From Desulfuromonadaceae bacterium (GTDB lineage: Bacteria > Desulfobacterota > Desulfuromonadia > Desulfuromonadales > SZUA-540), in NCBI GenBank assembly GCA_003250235.1, contig QKGY01000088.1:1-49618 (forward strand): a DNA stretch of 49,618 nt. The letters run 5' to 3'. The notes beneath the pieces were generated by a model. It searched no databases and had not been told where the DNA came from. It worked only from the letters and a program-made list of their open reading frames with translations. How positions within the stretch are numbered: the first letter of the stretch is position 1; the number at the start of each line of letters is the position of its first letter. Shown in pieces: positions 1 through 7,212 of the stretch. Position numbers and translations under genes: made by a program.

Positions 1-47
1 GACCCCTGCCGTGTGAAGGCAGTGCTCTCCCGCTGAGCTAAACGCCC
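1..47 (-). tRNA. tRNA-Val (anticodon CAC), 3' part cut off by window edge
   Basis: Read on the minus strand, the sequence begins with the acceptor strand GGGCGTT, followed by a D-arm (GCTCAGC..GAGAGC) and an anticodon stem CTGCC/GGCAG closing the 7-base loop TTCACAC. That gives anticodon CAC, which reads the valine codon GTG. The variable loop, T-arm and acceptor 3' strand lie outside the window. A consensus-like promoter sits just upstream. Confidence 0.9.
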
Positions 48-61
48 TTTATAGGGAGGTC

Positions 62-90
62 TTTATATCAATTCGCCCTTACCCTGTCAA
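62..90 (-). promoter_or_regulatory. sigma-70 promoter of tRNA-Val
   Basis: On the minus strand TTGACA (90-85) is followed by a 17-base spacer and TATAAA (67-62), 15 bases before the tRNA 5' end. The -35 is a perfect consensus and the -10 matches five of six bases, typical of stable-RNA promoters. Confidence 0.8.
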
Positions 91-115
91 CCGTTTGTTG
101 GACGATTTCGCTTTC

Positions 116-1057
116 TCACTTAAGGTTGTGTTTCAGAATCTCCTCAACCGCCGAATACGGATCGACTTCGCGCTTTGCAATGGCCTGGATGGTGCGGGCC
201 AGACGATCGTCAGCATGCAGGCGCGTGTACACCTGGCGAAAGAGACCGTCCTTGAGCAGTTCGGTAAAATGCGTGGCGCTCTTGTTTTCTTCAAAGCGGG
301 CCAATTTGCCACTTTGAATGAGGTAGTTACGGTGAGCCTCAATCTTTTCGATCAGTTCGTCGATACCGTCGTGGCGGGCGGCGACGGTCTTGATGACGGG
401 AGGCCACCACTCACCCTCGGGGGGATGATTCATCTCGATCATCACTTCCAGATCACGCACGGTGCGGTCGGCATCAGGGCGATCGGCCTTGTTGACAACA
501 AACACATCACCGATCTCAAGGATCCCTGCCTTGATGGCCTGGATGTCATCACCAAGACCGGGAACACTGACCACAATGGATGTGTGTGCGGTGCGAACGA
601 TATCGACTTCGTCCTGCCCGACCCCGACGGTCTCGACGATGATGATTTCCCACCCCATGGCATCGAAAACATTGACGATGTCGTTGGTGGAATTGGACAA
701 TCCGCCAAGATGCCCACGGGTCCCCAGGGAGCGAATGAACACACCGTCGTCAGAGGCATGGCGGTTCATGCGGATACGGTCCCCCAGGATGGCGCCTCCT
801 GTAAACGGGCTGGTCGGATCGATAGCTACGACGGCAACCGTTTTGTCTTTTTTCCGGTACGCCTCGATCACCTTATCGGTCAGCGTGGATTTGCCCGCCC
901 CGGGCGGGCCTGTGATGCCTATAATAAAAGCTTTGCCGGTATGGGGATAAAGAGTCTTCAGTTCCGCAGTGGCACTAGCCATCCCATCATCGATGTCACG
1001 CATCAGGCGAGCCGCCGAGCGGACATCGCCGTTCAATATTTTTTCCGCCAGAGACAT
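116..1057 (-). CDS. meaB: methylmalonyl-CoA mutase-associated GTPase MeaB (ArgK family)
   Basis: A 313-residue G3E-family P-loop GTPase, the usual length for MeaB. The Walker A motif GPPGAGKST lies at residues 50-58, a DPTSPFTGGAILGDRIRM segment near 80-97 and an NKAD guanine-specificity motif follows. Members act as chaperones for adenosylcobalamin-dependent acyl-CoA mutases: they gate cofactor loading and protect the enzyme from inactivation. The gene is last in an operon with a corrinoid adenosyltransferase and a B12-binding mutase subunit, which supports this role. The ATG is preceded by a GGAAAGGATG ribosome-binding region, 23 bases after the acyl-CoA dehydrogenase stop. Confidence 0.93.
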   Translation of the reverse strand: MSLAEKILNGDVRSAARLMRDIDDGMASATAELKTLYPHTGKAFIIGITGPPGAGKSTLTDKVIEAYRKKDKTVAVVAIDPTSPFTGGAILGDRIRMNRHASDDGVFIRSLGTRGHLGGLSNSTNDIVNVFDAMGWEIIIVETVGVGQDEVDIVRTAHTSIVVSVPGLGDDIQAIKAGILEIGDVFVVNKADRPDADRTVRDLEVMIEMNHPPEGEWWPPVIKTVAARHDGIDELIEKIEAHRNYLIQSGKLARFEENKSATHFTELLKDGLFRQVYTRLHADDRLARTIQAIAKREVDPYSAVEEILKHNLK

Positions 1058-1080
1058 GGCAGGGTCATCCTTTCCTTGAG

Positions 1081-2225
1081 TTACGCCAAGCGCCCGAGAA
1101 GATCCCGGGCGATGACCAGCCGCTGCATTTCGCTGGTCCCCTCGCCCAGTTCGCAGGCTTTGGCGTCACGCAGATACCGCTCGACCGGAAAATCGCGCAG
1201 ATAGCCGTACCCGCCATGGATCTGCAGAGCGACATTGGCCGCACGGGTGGCAACTTCCGAGGCGAACAGCTTGGCCATCGCCGACTCCCGGGTGCACGGC
1301 TCTGCGGCATGAATCTTCTCGGCAGCGCGCCAGACCAACATCCTGGCCGCGTCGATCTCGGTAGCCATATCGGCCAACATCCATTGAATCGCCTGGGTCT
1401 TACCGATCGGCTGATCGAATTGCTTCCGTTTACGGGCATAGGATACGGCCTCTTCAAGACAACCGCGGGCGATCCCTACCGCCATGGCCGCGATGCCCGT
1501 GCGTCCCTGGTCCAGCAGCCCCATGATATCGGCAAAGGCGTTGCCTTCCTGCCCCAAAAGCGCCCCTGCGGGGACGCCGACATCCTTGAGAACGAGGGAC
1601 GTGGTATCGGAGCCCCGGCACCCCATTTTCTTGAGTTTCTGACCGATCTGAAGCCCTTTCGTGCCGGCCTCGACCAGAAAGGCGCTGATGCCGTGGTGCC
1701 GTTTATCCCCCGTACCGGTTCGGGCCATGATGATATAGAGCCCCGCCACCGAGCCCTGGGTGACAAACATCTTGGAGCCCCGAAGGATCCAGTGATCCCC
1801 CTTTCTCTGTGCCGTTGTCCGGATTGACGCCGCGTCGCTTCCGGTTTGGGATTCGCTCAGAGCCCAGGCCCCCAGACACTTACCGCTGGCCATCAACGGA
1901 AGATACCGCTGTTTTTGCTCATCCGTACCACTGCGTTTCAGGTGCCCGCACGCCAGGGTGTTGTGTGAGGTCAAGGTCAAAGCGATCGACCCATCGTAGC
2001 GGGCGATTTCTTCAAGGGCGACGACATAACTAAGGGGATCGAGACCCATGCCGCCGTATTGAACAGGGGCGGTCATGCCCAAGAGACCCCCAGGGTGGCA
2101 ATGGTTTCTGCGGGAAAGATCTCCTGCTCGTCCCAGCTTGCGGCATAAGGGGCGATATGTGTCAGCGCCAGGTCCTTGACCCGATCGCGCAGGCTCTGTT
2201 GCTCTTCGGTCAGATGGAAATCCAT
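1081..2225 (-). pseudogene. acyl-CoA dehydrogenase with an apparent 1-base frameshift near the N-terminus
   Basis: Minus-strand frames together encode a full-length (~380 aa) flavin-dependent acyl-CoA dehydrogenase, which oxidises an acyl-CoA to its enoyl-CoA. The N-terminal ~49 residues start at an ATG at 2225 (MDFHLTEEQQSLRDRV) and run into a TGA. The remaining ~333 residues (GMTAPVQYGG, ALSESQTGSD flavin-site motif, a C-terminal EGTSEMQR segment carrying the usual catalytic Glu) continue in another frame. The break is at the five-base C run 2087-2091 (G run on the coding strand). One added G would restore a normal family sequence, TLGGLLGMT. This could be real inactivation, phase variation or a sequencing error. 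Rescue initiation from the internal TTG or ATG would give a protein lacking part of the N-terminal helical domain. Substrate is not predictable; branched short-chain acyl-CoA fits the operon. Confidence 0.8.
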
Positions 2226-2261
2226 GAATTCAGACTATCGTCCAACAATAGGCGGGTTATC

Positions 2262-2291
2262 AAAAAGAGGGGCCCTCATCACCGAGGGCCC
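2262..2291 (-). terminator. Rho-independent terminator after the B12-binding subunit gene
   Basis: Perfect 8-bp stem GGGCCCTC/GAGGGCCC (2270-2277 with 2284-2291) with a six-base loop, followed on the minus strand by CTCTTTTTGAT. It lies between the B12-binding subunit gene and the acyl-CoA dehydrogenase, so expression of the last two operon genes is either attenuated or uses a promoter of its own. A weak TTGATA..GATAGT pair is visible downstream. Confidence 0.7.
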
Positions 2292-2335
2292 GCAGCGTAA
2301 AGCAAAAAATGTGAGCTCCGGCAGGGGACTCCGGA

Positions 2336-2740
2336 TCAGGCTCTGGGCTTGATGTTGTCCCGCACCCAGGTATTGATGTCTTCCGTGCTCGTACCCGGGG
2401 TGAAGATCTCCTTCACACCGACAGCCTTGAGCCCCGGAATATCATCCTCGGGGATAATACCGCCGCCGAAAACGGGCATATCGTCCGCCCCCTTGGCTTT
2501 GAGCAATTCGATCACCTTGGCGAACAGGGTATTGTGGGCGCCGGACAGGATGGAAAGACTCACCGCATCGACGTCTTCCTGAATGGCCGTGTTGACGATC
2601 TGCTCCGGGGTCTGGCGCAGACCGGTGTAAATCACTTCAAAGCCGGCATCGCGAAAGGCCCGGGCAACGATTTTGGCGCCACGATCATGCCCGTCGAGAC
2701 CGGGCTTGGCTACCAGCAGCCTGAGTTTTCTTTCTGACAT
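2336..2740 (-). CDS. stand-alone B12-binding (C-terminal) subunit of a methylmalonyl-CoA mutase-type enzyme
   Basis: 134 residues that match only the C-terminal cobalamin-binding domain of acyl-CoA mutases. DGHDRG at residues 16-21 is the DxHxxG motif whose His ligates cobalt in the base-off/His-on mode; SLSIL SGAH and GGGIIP motifs follow in the expected order. Separate small subunits occur in isobutyryl-CoA mutase, 2-hydroxyisobutyryl-CoA mutase, ethylmalonyl-CoA mutase-like and split methylmalonyl-CoA mutases, where they pair with a ~60 kDa catalytic subunit. That catalytic subunit is not in this window. The gene sits between the adenosyltransferase and MeaB genes, so it is very likely functional. 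Which acyl-CoA is isomerised cannot be told from this subunit alone. Confidence 0.9.
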   Translation of the reverse strand: MSERKLRLLVAKPGLDGHDRGAKIVARAFRDAGFEVIYTGLRQTPEQIVNTAIQEDVDAVSLSILSGAHNTLFAKVIELLKAKGADDMPVFGGGIIPEDDIPGLKAVGVKEIFTPGTSTEDINTWVRDNIKPRA

Positions 2741-2760
2741 GTGTTCTCTCCTTTGTCCCT

Positions 2761-3306
2761 CTAAGATTCGATTCCCTTGCGGGCGTGTTGTCCGGAATTA
2801 TAGTAGTGCTTGATTTCCCTCATCTCGGTCACCAGATCGGCGAGAGCCATGACGTCAGGATGCGCTCCCCGACCGGTCATGACAAGTTCGGTATGGACGG
2901 GTTTGTTGCGGATCATCTCCTTGACCTCTTCCAAAGGGATAAGACCGAAGTCGACCGCACAGTTCAATTCGTCCAGGATAACGAGGTCGTAGTCGCCGGA
3001 GAACAGGATCTGCTTGGCCTTCTCGAATCCGGCCCGGGCAAGGGCGATATCTTCCTCTGCAGGGTTGGCTTTGGAGACGAAGGTATCCCGTCCCACCTGT
3101 TCGATGGTGATCTCGGGGGCCAGTCGCCTGGCGGATTCCAGTTCGCCGTAAACGGTACTTCCCTTCATGAACTGAAGAATACGTACGCGAAAGCCGTGTC
3201 CCGCCGCGCGAAAGGCCAATCCGAGCGAAGCCGTCGTTTTGCCTTTGCCGTTGCCGGTGTAAACCTGAACCAGGCCTTTTTTCAGATGTCTGCGGATTTC
3301 TGTCAT
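2761..3306 (-). CDS. cobO: cob(I)yrinic acid a,c-diamide adenosyltransferase (CobO/BtuR/CobA family)
   Basis: 181-residue ATP:corrinoid adenosyltransferase. The N-terminal P-loop GNGKGKTT (residues 18-25) is the atypical loop of this family, followed by ALGLAFRAAG-like and QFMKG segments, a DLVILDELN motif and a TGRGAHP segment near the C-terminus. It transfers adenosine from ATP to reduced corrinoid, making the adenosylcobalamin that the neighbouring mutase subunit needs. It sits 15 bases after the thioesterase stop and 20 bases before the B12-binding subunit gene, with GC content and codon use like its neighbours. In this setting it probably supplies cofactor to the mutase rather than taking part in de novo synthesis; no other cobalamin biosynthesis gene is near. 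Confidence 0.93.
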   Translation of the reverse strand: MTEIRRHLKKGLVQVYTGNGKGKTTASLGLAFRAAGHGFRVRILQFMKGSTVYGELESARRLAPEITIEQVGRDTFVSKANPAEEDIALARAGFEKAKQILFSGDYDLVILDELNCAVDFGLIPLEEVKEMIRNKPVHTELVMTGRGAHPDVMALADLVTEMREIKHYYNSGQHARKGIES

Positions 3307-3320
3307 CCCGTTCGTCCTTC

Positions 3321-3710
3321 CTAGGTTCTCGGCAGCATCCCCTCGGGGAGAGAGACCGGTCGCCTGTCCTTGCCGATCACCATATGAACCGTGCGCCCTT
3401 CGGCAAGCAGCCGTTCATCCTGATTCAGGACCCGATAACTGAACTCGAGAACTTTTCCCCGGAATTTTTCCAGCGTTGTTTCAATACACAGCCGATCTTC
3501 GTAAAATGCCGGCGATTTATAACGAAGCTGGGCGTCGACCACGACGATAAAATAACCCGCTTTTTCGACATCCGTATAGTTCACCCCCTGCTGGCGAAGA
3601 AAATCGGAGCGCCCTTCTTCAAACCACACGAGATAATTCGAATGGTGAACGATTCCCTGAGCGTCGGTTTCGGCATAACGCACAGTCAGGGTGCATCGGG
3701 TTGTCGTCAT
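3321..3710 (-). CDS. acyl-CoA thioesterase, YbgC/FadM (4HBT hotdog) family
   Basis: 129-residue single hotdog domain. The N-terminal VRYAETDAQGIVHHSNYLVWFEEGR region carries the family motif, with the Asp (ETDAQG) as the usual catalytic residue and HHSNY following. It would hydrolyse an acyl-CoA thioester; the chain length is not predictable. It is first in the minus-strand operon behind a strong promoter, followed after 10-15 bases by cobO. The context suggests recycling CoA from branched or short acyl-CoAs handled by the mutase and dehydrogenase, but a role in envelope lipid turnover, as for YbgC near tol genes, cannot be excluded; no tol genes are present here. Confidence 0.85.
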   Translation of the reverse strand: MTTTRCTLTVRYAETDAQGIVHHSNYLVWFEEGRSDFLRQQGVNYTDVEKAGYFIVVVDAQLRYKSPAFYEDRLCIETTLEKFRGKVLEFSYRVLNQDERLLAEGRTVHMVIGKDRRPVSLPEGMLPRT

Positions 3711-3835
3711 GACGCCCTCTTGGAACTCAAACGGTCAGTCTGCTCTATCAGGAGAAGACCCTGGTTGGGATGAAACATCGGTTGGAAAGGCCCTTCAGCC
3801 CTTTTAAGCTCACTAAAAAGATTTAACAGGCCGAA

Positions 3836-3864
3836 AATATAGCAATCACGCTCGGGAGTGTCAA
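3836..3864 (-). promoter_or_regulatory. sigma-70 promoter of the B12-mutase operon
   Basis: Minus strand: TTGACA (3864-3859), 17-base spacer, TATATT (3841-3836). It is about 125 bases before the thioesterase start, leaving a leader of roughly 120 bases. No cobalamin-riboswitch B12 box was recognised in that leader. Confidence 0.75.
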
Positions 3865-3937
3865 GAAGGTTCCCTCGAAACTATAACGACTTTTGATTTT
3901 ATCCCAGCCGTCGCTCCGAAAGACCGGAACAACGATG

Positions 3938-4858
3938 TCAATACGGCCTTCGGGCTGCTTCTCCCGCCTTGAGATCCTCCAGAATATGAAGATAGCTTTC
4001 ATAGCGGTCGGGATCCAAGACTCCCTCTTGCAAGGCCTTCAAAATAGAGCAGCCAGGTTCCTTTTGATGATAGCAGTTGCGAAACCGACAAGGGGTTTCC
4101 AGAATCGCTTCAAAGCCGGGGAAATACTGGGCCATCTCCAGGGGCGCTACATCCACCAGGCCGAAATCGCGAAAGCCCGGGGTATCGACCAGCTCACCGC
4201 CACCTGCCAGAGCATGCAGGGTGGCAACGGTCGTGGTATGTCTTCCTAGGCCTTGATCCTCGCTAAGTTCGCCCACTAAAAGATCGATCCCGGGGACAAG
4301 AGCATTGAGAAGAGAACTTTTCCCCACACCGGATGTTCCGACAAAAGCGCAGCGGTGCCCATGCGACAAATAGTTGCGGATCGCATCAAGACCGTGCCCG
4401 GAAGAAGCGCTCAACGGAAAGAGGGTCAGAACCGATTGATATATCGTCTCGAGATAAGCGAGAAAGGTGTCGGAAGAGGGAAGATCCATCTTATTGACCA
4501 CCAGAAAAGGATGGATTCCGGCCGCCTTTGCGGCGACGATCGCCCGGTCCACATAACTGCGTGGCGGCGGCGGGGATGCAGAAACCACGATCCCGACGAC
4601 ATCGAGATTGGCCGCGACCAGACGCACCTTCCCCCGAACATCTCGGCGACACATCTCGGTACGTCGCGGCAATCTCTGAAGAATATCACCCCGGACCAGG
4701 ACCTCGTCGCCAACCACGTGACCCGACTGCCGCTTGACGCGAACACTCTGGCTTTCGCCATCGGAAAACCGCACCTCGACCGCCACGCCGTAATGGGCGA
4801 CGATCAGGCCTTCCCTCCCCTGTTCTTGGCTTTTTGCTTGCGGTTGACTCGATGTCAC
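3938..4858 (-). CDS. rsgA: ribosome small subunit-dependent GTPase A (RsgA/YjeQ)
   Basis: 306 residues, normal for the family. It shows the circular permutation diagnostic of RsgA: NKMD (G4) at 122-125 comes before the P-loop GTSGVGKSS (174-182) and DTPG (225-228). An N-terminal OB-fold (about 15-75) and a C-terminal zinc site with C257, C262, H264 and C270 complete the architecture. RsgA checks late 30S maturation, including decoding-centre formation and release of RbfA. The ATG at 4858 has an AGAGGGATC ribosome-binding site. The gene appears monocistronic, with its own promoter at 4904-4931. Confidence 0.96.
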   Translation of the reverse strand: MTSSQPQAKSQEQGREGLIVAHYGVAVEVRFSDGESQSVRVKRQSGHVVGDEVLVRGDILQRLPRRTEMCRRDVRGKVRLVAANLDVVGIVVSASPPPPRSYVDRAIVAAKAAGIHPFLVVNKMDLPSSDTFLAYLETIYQSVLTLFPLSASSGHGLDAIRNYLSHGHRCAFVGTSGVGKSSLLNALVPGIDLLVGELSEDQGLGRHTTTVATLHALAGGGELVDTPGFRDFGLVDVAPLEMAQYFPGFEAILETPCRFRNCYHQKEPGCSILKALQEGVLDPDRYESYLHILEDLKAGEAARRPY

Positions 4859-4903
4859 AGATCCCTCTTAATACATGGCTTCTTTATGCGAAGCAGAAAA
4901 GTG

Positions 4904-4931
4904 AGTATAGGAGGTTCCTCGCTGTCCGCAA
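4904..4931 (-). promoter_or_regulatory. candidate sigma-70 promoter of rsgA
   Basis: Minus strand: TTGCGG (4931-4926), 16-base spacer, TATACT (4909-4904), about 46 bases before the rsgA start. The -10 matches five of six consensus bases and the -35 four of six. Confidence 0.5.
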
Positions 4932-5142
4932 AGGGTAAAGTTTTCCTTCTATTGTATTTTTTTGATGATCCGAGTTTCTTTTCGACCCGACATTCCAACA
5001 CACAACTACCTGTAATTACTTATTATAAAGTCGACATCTGGTCGAATTCCGATAGATATCGAATGATTTTCCATCTCAGGGACGCTACCGTTTGCTCAAC
5101 CGGGAAACAAAACAATCACACACACCAAAGGAGGTATTCGCC

Positions 5143-5415
5143 ATGAAAACGATTCTTACTGCAGCATTCGCCGCCGCTCTTCTTTCGGTAGGCACTCTTG
5201 CCATCGCAAACGACACGGTTGTACTTGCAAACAAAAAAGGAGACGTTACCTTTAACCACAAGAAGCACAGTGAATCCTTTGTCTGCTCCACCTGTCACGG
5301 GGAGGGAGAACCCGCCAAACTGGACCTGAACATGAAAACGGCCCATGCCCTTTGCAAAACCTGCCACCAAGAAAAAAATGGTCCCACTGCATGTAATGAT
5401 TGCCATCATAAATAA
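5143..5415 (+). CDS. periplasmic triheme cytochrome c7, PpcA-like
   Basis: 90 residues with a signal peptide (about 1-22, cleavage after AIA). The mature ~68 residues carry three CxxCH heme sites (C48-H52, C71-H75, C84-H88) and distal His candidates H39, H42, H68 and H89. The spacing, GDVTFNHKKH start, TAHALCKTCH and CNDCHHK end match the PpcA-E family of Geobacter and Desulfuromonas, which carries electrons across the periplasm toward outer-membrane conduits during metal or electrode respiration. The start is fixed by an AAAGGAGGT ribosome-binding site seven bases before the ATG; an upstream in-frame extension is not needed. Which Ppc paralogue it is cannot be assigned. Confidence 0.92.
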   Translation: MKTILTAAFAAALLSVGTLAIANDTVVLANKKGDVTFNHKKHSESFVCSTCHGEGEPAKLDLNMKTAHALCKTCHQEKNGPTACNDCHHK

Positions 5416-5493
5416 TTCGCTATATAATGATTCGATTTTTAAACCGGGTTGCCGTTAGGAACCGGTAACCTAAAACCCAAACGGAGGAAAATC

Positions 5494-5820
5494 ATGCGGA
5501 ACATTTTCAAAGTCCTGGCTGCCTGCCTTCTGGTCGCTTTCGTCGCCACTTCTGCTCTGGCCGTAACGGGTGGGAACCCTAAAAAAGGTAAATACCTTTA
5601 CAAGAAAAACTGCAAATCCTGCCACGCCGAAGGTGCTGAAGGTGGCAACCTCACCCCTTTGAGCAAAACCATGGTTCAGTGGGACCGTTTCTTCGAGCGT
5701 GACAAGCATGCTGCCAAGCCTGAAGTCTTCCAGGGAATGAGCGAACAAGACCTTCTCGACATTCAGCAGTTCCTGTATGACCATGCTGCTGACGGCCCCC
5801 AGCCTCAGACCTGCGGTTAA
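5494..5820 (+). CDS. small monoheme class I c-type cytochrome
   Basis: 108 residues with a signal peptide (about 1-23, ALA cleavage) and one heme site CKSCH (C40, C43, H44). Axial Met candidates are M60 (LSKTM) and M82 (FQGMSEQDL); the latter sits before a C-terminal helix, as in class I cytochromes. The product is exported to the periplasm and probably shuttles electrons. An ACGGAGGAAA ribosome-binding site precedes the ATG. The gene lies 78 bases after the PpcA-like gene and before a strong terminator, so the two may be co-transcribed. The family is common in Geobacter-type bacteria but the redox partner is unknown. Confidence 0.88.
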   Translation: MRNIFKVLAACLLVAFVATSALAVTGGNPKKGKYLYKKNCKSCHAEGAEGGNLTPLSKTMVQWDRFFERDKHAAKPEVFQGMSEQDLLDIQQFLYDHAADGPQPQTCG

Positions 5821-5843
5821 TTATACGCCGGAATAATTGCTAA

Positions 5844-5877
5844 AAGAGGGAGGTACGCAGGTACCTCCCTCTTTTTT
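5844..5877 (+). terminator. Rho-independent terminator after the cytochrome pair
   Basis: Long GC-containing stem AGAGGGAGGTAC / GTACCTCCCTCT with a four-base loop followed by a run of seven T. It ends the cytochrome transcript. Confidence 0.92.
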
Positions 5878-5884
5878 TGTAACC

Positions 5885-5913
5885 TGGCTATCCATAACCG
5901 TTTTTGTTATAAT
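5885..5913 (+). promoter_or_regulatory. candidate promoter of the small membrane protein gene
   Basis: Perfect -10 TATAAT at 5908-5913; the -35 at 17-base spacing (TGGCTA) is poor, three of six. It lies about 30 bases before the start codon at 5944. Confidence 0.45.
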
Positions 5914-5943
5914 TTACGCAGGTAATAAGTTAGGGAGGTCACC

Positions 5944-6168
5944 ATGAAACACTCAGTCGCTACAGCTACACAAATCAAAGTCCAGGAATCCTCCGCGCTT
6001 GCCATCAAACTTCTGACAATTACGTTCCGGATTGCTTTTATCCTCACCTTGTCTGTCATTTTGCTGGTCGGTATCTGGGCCATCGCCGCGCTGGTTGGCG
6101 GAACCCTTGAAGCCGGTGGGATCTTTGGATTGGTTAAAAGCTGGTTTTTGTCTGTGACGGGCATCTGA
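5944..6168 (+). CDS. small single-span membrane protein, unknown function
   Basis: 74 residues with no recognised family. Residues ~1-20 are polar (MKHSVATATQIKVQESSALA). Residues ~22-55 form a long hydrophobic stretch (KLLTITFRIAFILTLSVILL then VGIWAIAALVGG) that could be one long or two short membrane helices, and the end (GLVKSWFLSVTGI) is amphipathic. A near-perfect ribosome-binding site TAGGGAGGT seven bases before the ATG, a TATAAT promoter element and a terminator just upstream make this a credible independent gene. It is convergent with the alpha/beta hydrolase gene. No function is proposed. Confidence 0.7.
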   Translation: MKHSVATATQIKVQESSALAIKLLTITFRIAFILTLSVILLVGIWAIAALVGGTLEAGGIFGLVKSWFLSVTGI

Positions 6169-6194
6169 AGGGCCGCGTATCGACGATTGTCGTG

Positions 6195-6719
6195 TTAACG
6201 TGCCACAAAGGAAGGATTGCCGAGAATATCGCCGAGGAAGAGAGTAAATACCTCGCCAAGAAAGGGAAGGCATTCGTCGAGAGAATGCCCGGCATCAACA
6301 AGGTGAAGGATGGTTTTATGCTGCCGAGAAAAACGCACGGCATGAGAAACCGGAACGACGTTATCGCGCCATCCATGGACGGTTACAACATGTGGTGCGA
6401 CCGGAGAAGGATTCTGGTTACGGTACCCGGGGAGATAAAAAGCCGGTGCCAGCAGGAAAAGACCTAGCGTCTGCACGTGGTGCGATGCCAACGTTGCCAC
6501 ATACGCCCCCATACTGGAACCCACAAGAACGACAGGAGAGGCCATCTTAGAAACCTCCAGAAGAAGGTGCTCCACCCGGTCTTCAGGGTTGAGAATCCCT
6601 CTGAAATCAGGACTCTCCACTGAAAATCCCTTCGCACGTGCGAGCGGGGCAAGGAATTGAATCTTCCTCCCCCAAGGACCACTTTCCTTACCGTGTACAA
6701 AGAAAATACGAGTCGTCAT
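6195..6719 (-). CDS. small alpha/beta hydrolase (RBBP9/YdeN-like or DUF-type esterase)
   Basis: 174 residues with an alpha/beta-hydrolase fold signature. IFFVHGKESGPWG forms the N-terminal strand and oxyanion turn, VGSSMGAYVA carries the nucleophile elbow (G-S-S-M-G), HGWRDNVVP supplies the acid, and DAGHSL the catalytic His. It is short and capless, like RBBP9/YqiA-type serine hydrolases. The substrate is unknown. It is last in the minus-strand operon, seven bases after the RuvC-fold gene. No signal peptide is seen, so it should be cytoplasmic. Confidence 0.8.
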   Translation of the reverse strand: MTTRIFFVHGKESGPWGRKIQFLAPLARAKGFSVESPDFRGILNPEDRVEHLLLEVSKMASPVVLVGSSMGAYVATLASHHVQTLGLFLLAPAFYLPGYRNQNPSPVAPHVVTVHGWRDNVVPVSHAVRFSRQHKTILHLVDAGHSLDECLPFLGEVFTLFLGDILGNPSFVAR

Positions 6720-6725
6720 GACGCC

Positions 6726-7208
6726 TCATTCGGCATCCCAGCAAGGTGTTTTATCAAGCCACCCCACCCTTTTTACCCCCCAAAGCCCGACAAGGATGGC
6801 TTCTGCCGTATCGTGTCTCAAGGAGGTCGGCCGTGCCGCCCCGGACCATGTAATCACTTTTCGGGCAAGAATCCCGGCGTTTCGCTTAGCCAACCCACCG
6901 GTTCGCTGCTCGCGGGACAAAAGGAGATCTTTCCGCCAGACTTCCGCATGAATCTGCAAGACCGCGATCCCGGCTTTTCCAGCCTCTCTTCTCCATGTCT
7001 CGGCCAGCGGCCCACCCCCTTCCATCACGATAAAAGCCACATCAGGGTAGGTTTTCAGCAGCAATACGATGCCGCGTTTGAGCCTCGTCGCCGTACCGAA
7101 GTTCTGGGAGCGGTACCATTTAAGCAAACCGTCTCGGCCGAAGTAGGCCAAACCGGTTTTGAGCCCAAGATCAACGGCGAGAAGTCCGGAATCGGCAGGG
7201 GACTCCAT
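6726..7208 (-). CDS. predicted RNase H-like/RuvC-fold protein, unknown function
   Basis: 160 residues not assigned to a named family. The start LLAVDLGLKTGLAYFG matches the first strand and loop of RuvC/RNase H-fold nucleases with catalytic D13. AFIVMEGGG offers E63 on the strand where RuvC has its second acid, and SLRHDTAEAILVGLWG offers D133 in the C-terminal helix, like the HxxDA motif of RuvC. A basic middle (WRREAGKAG, WRKDLLLSREQR) could contact nucleic acid. The motif layout is inferred by eye. It could instead be a non-catalytic ASKHA-type domain. It lies 4 bases after the MgtC-like gene and 6 before the hydrolase. Confidence 0.75.
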   Translation of the reverse strand: MESPADSGLLAVDLGLKTGLAYFGRDGLLKWYRSQNFGTATRLKRGIVLLLKTYPDVAFIVMEGGGPLAETWRREAGKAGIAVLQIHAEVWRKDLLLSREQRTGGLAKRNAGILARKVITWSGAARPTSLRHDTAEAILVGLWGVKRVGWLDKTPCWDAE

Positions 7209-7212
7209 CGTC

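Noticed and set aside
95..1204. Long plus-strand open frame over meaB
   Set aside because: It lies opposite an intact, recognisable meaB, has no family signature and no ribosome-binding site.
3711..3835. Possible cobalamin riboswitch in the B12-operon leader
   Set aside because: The leader is ~120 bases, too short, and no B12-box sequence was recognised.
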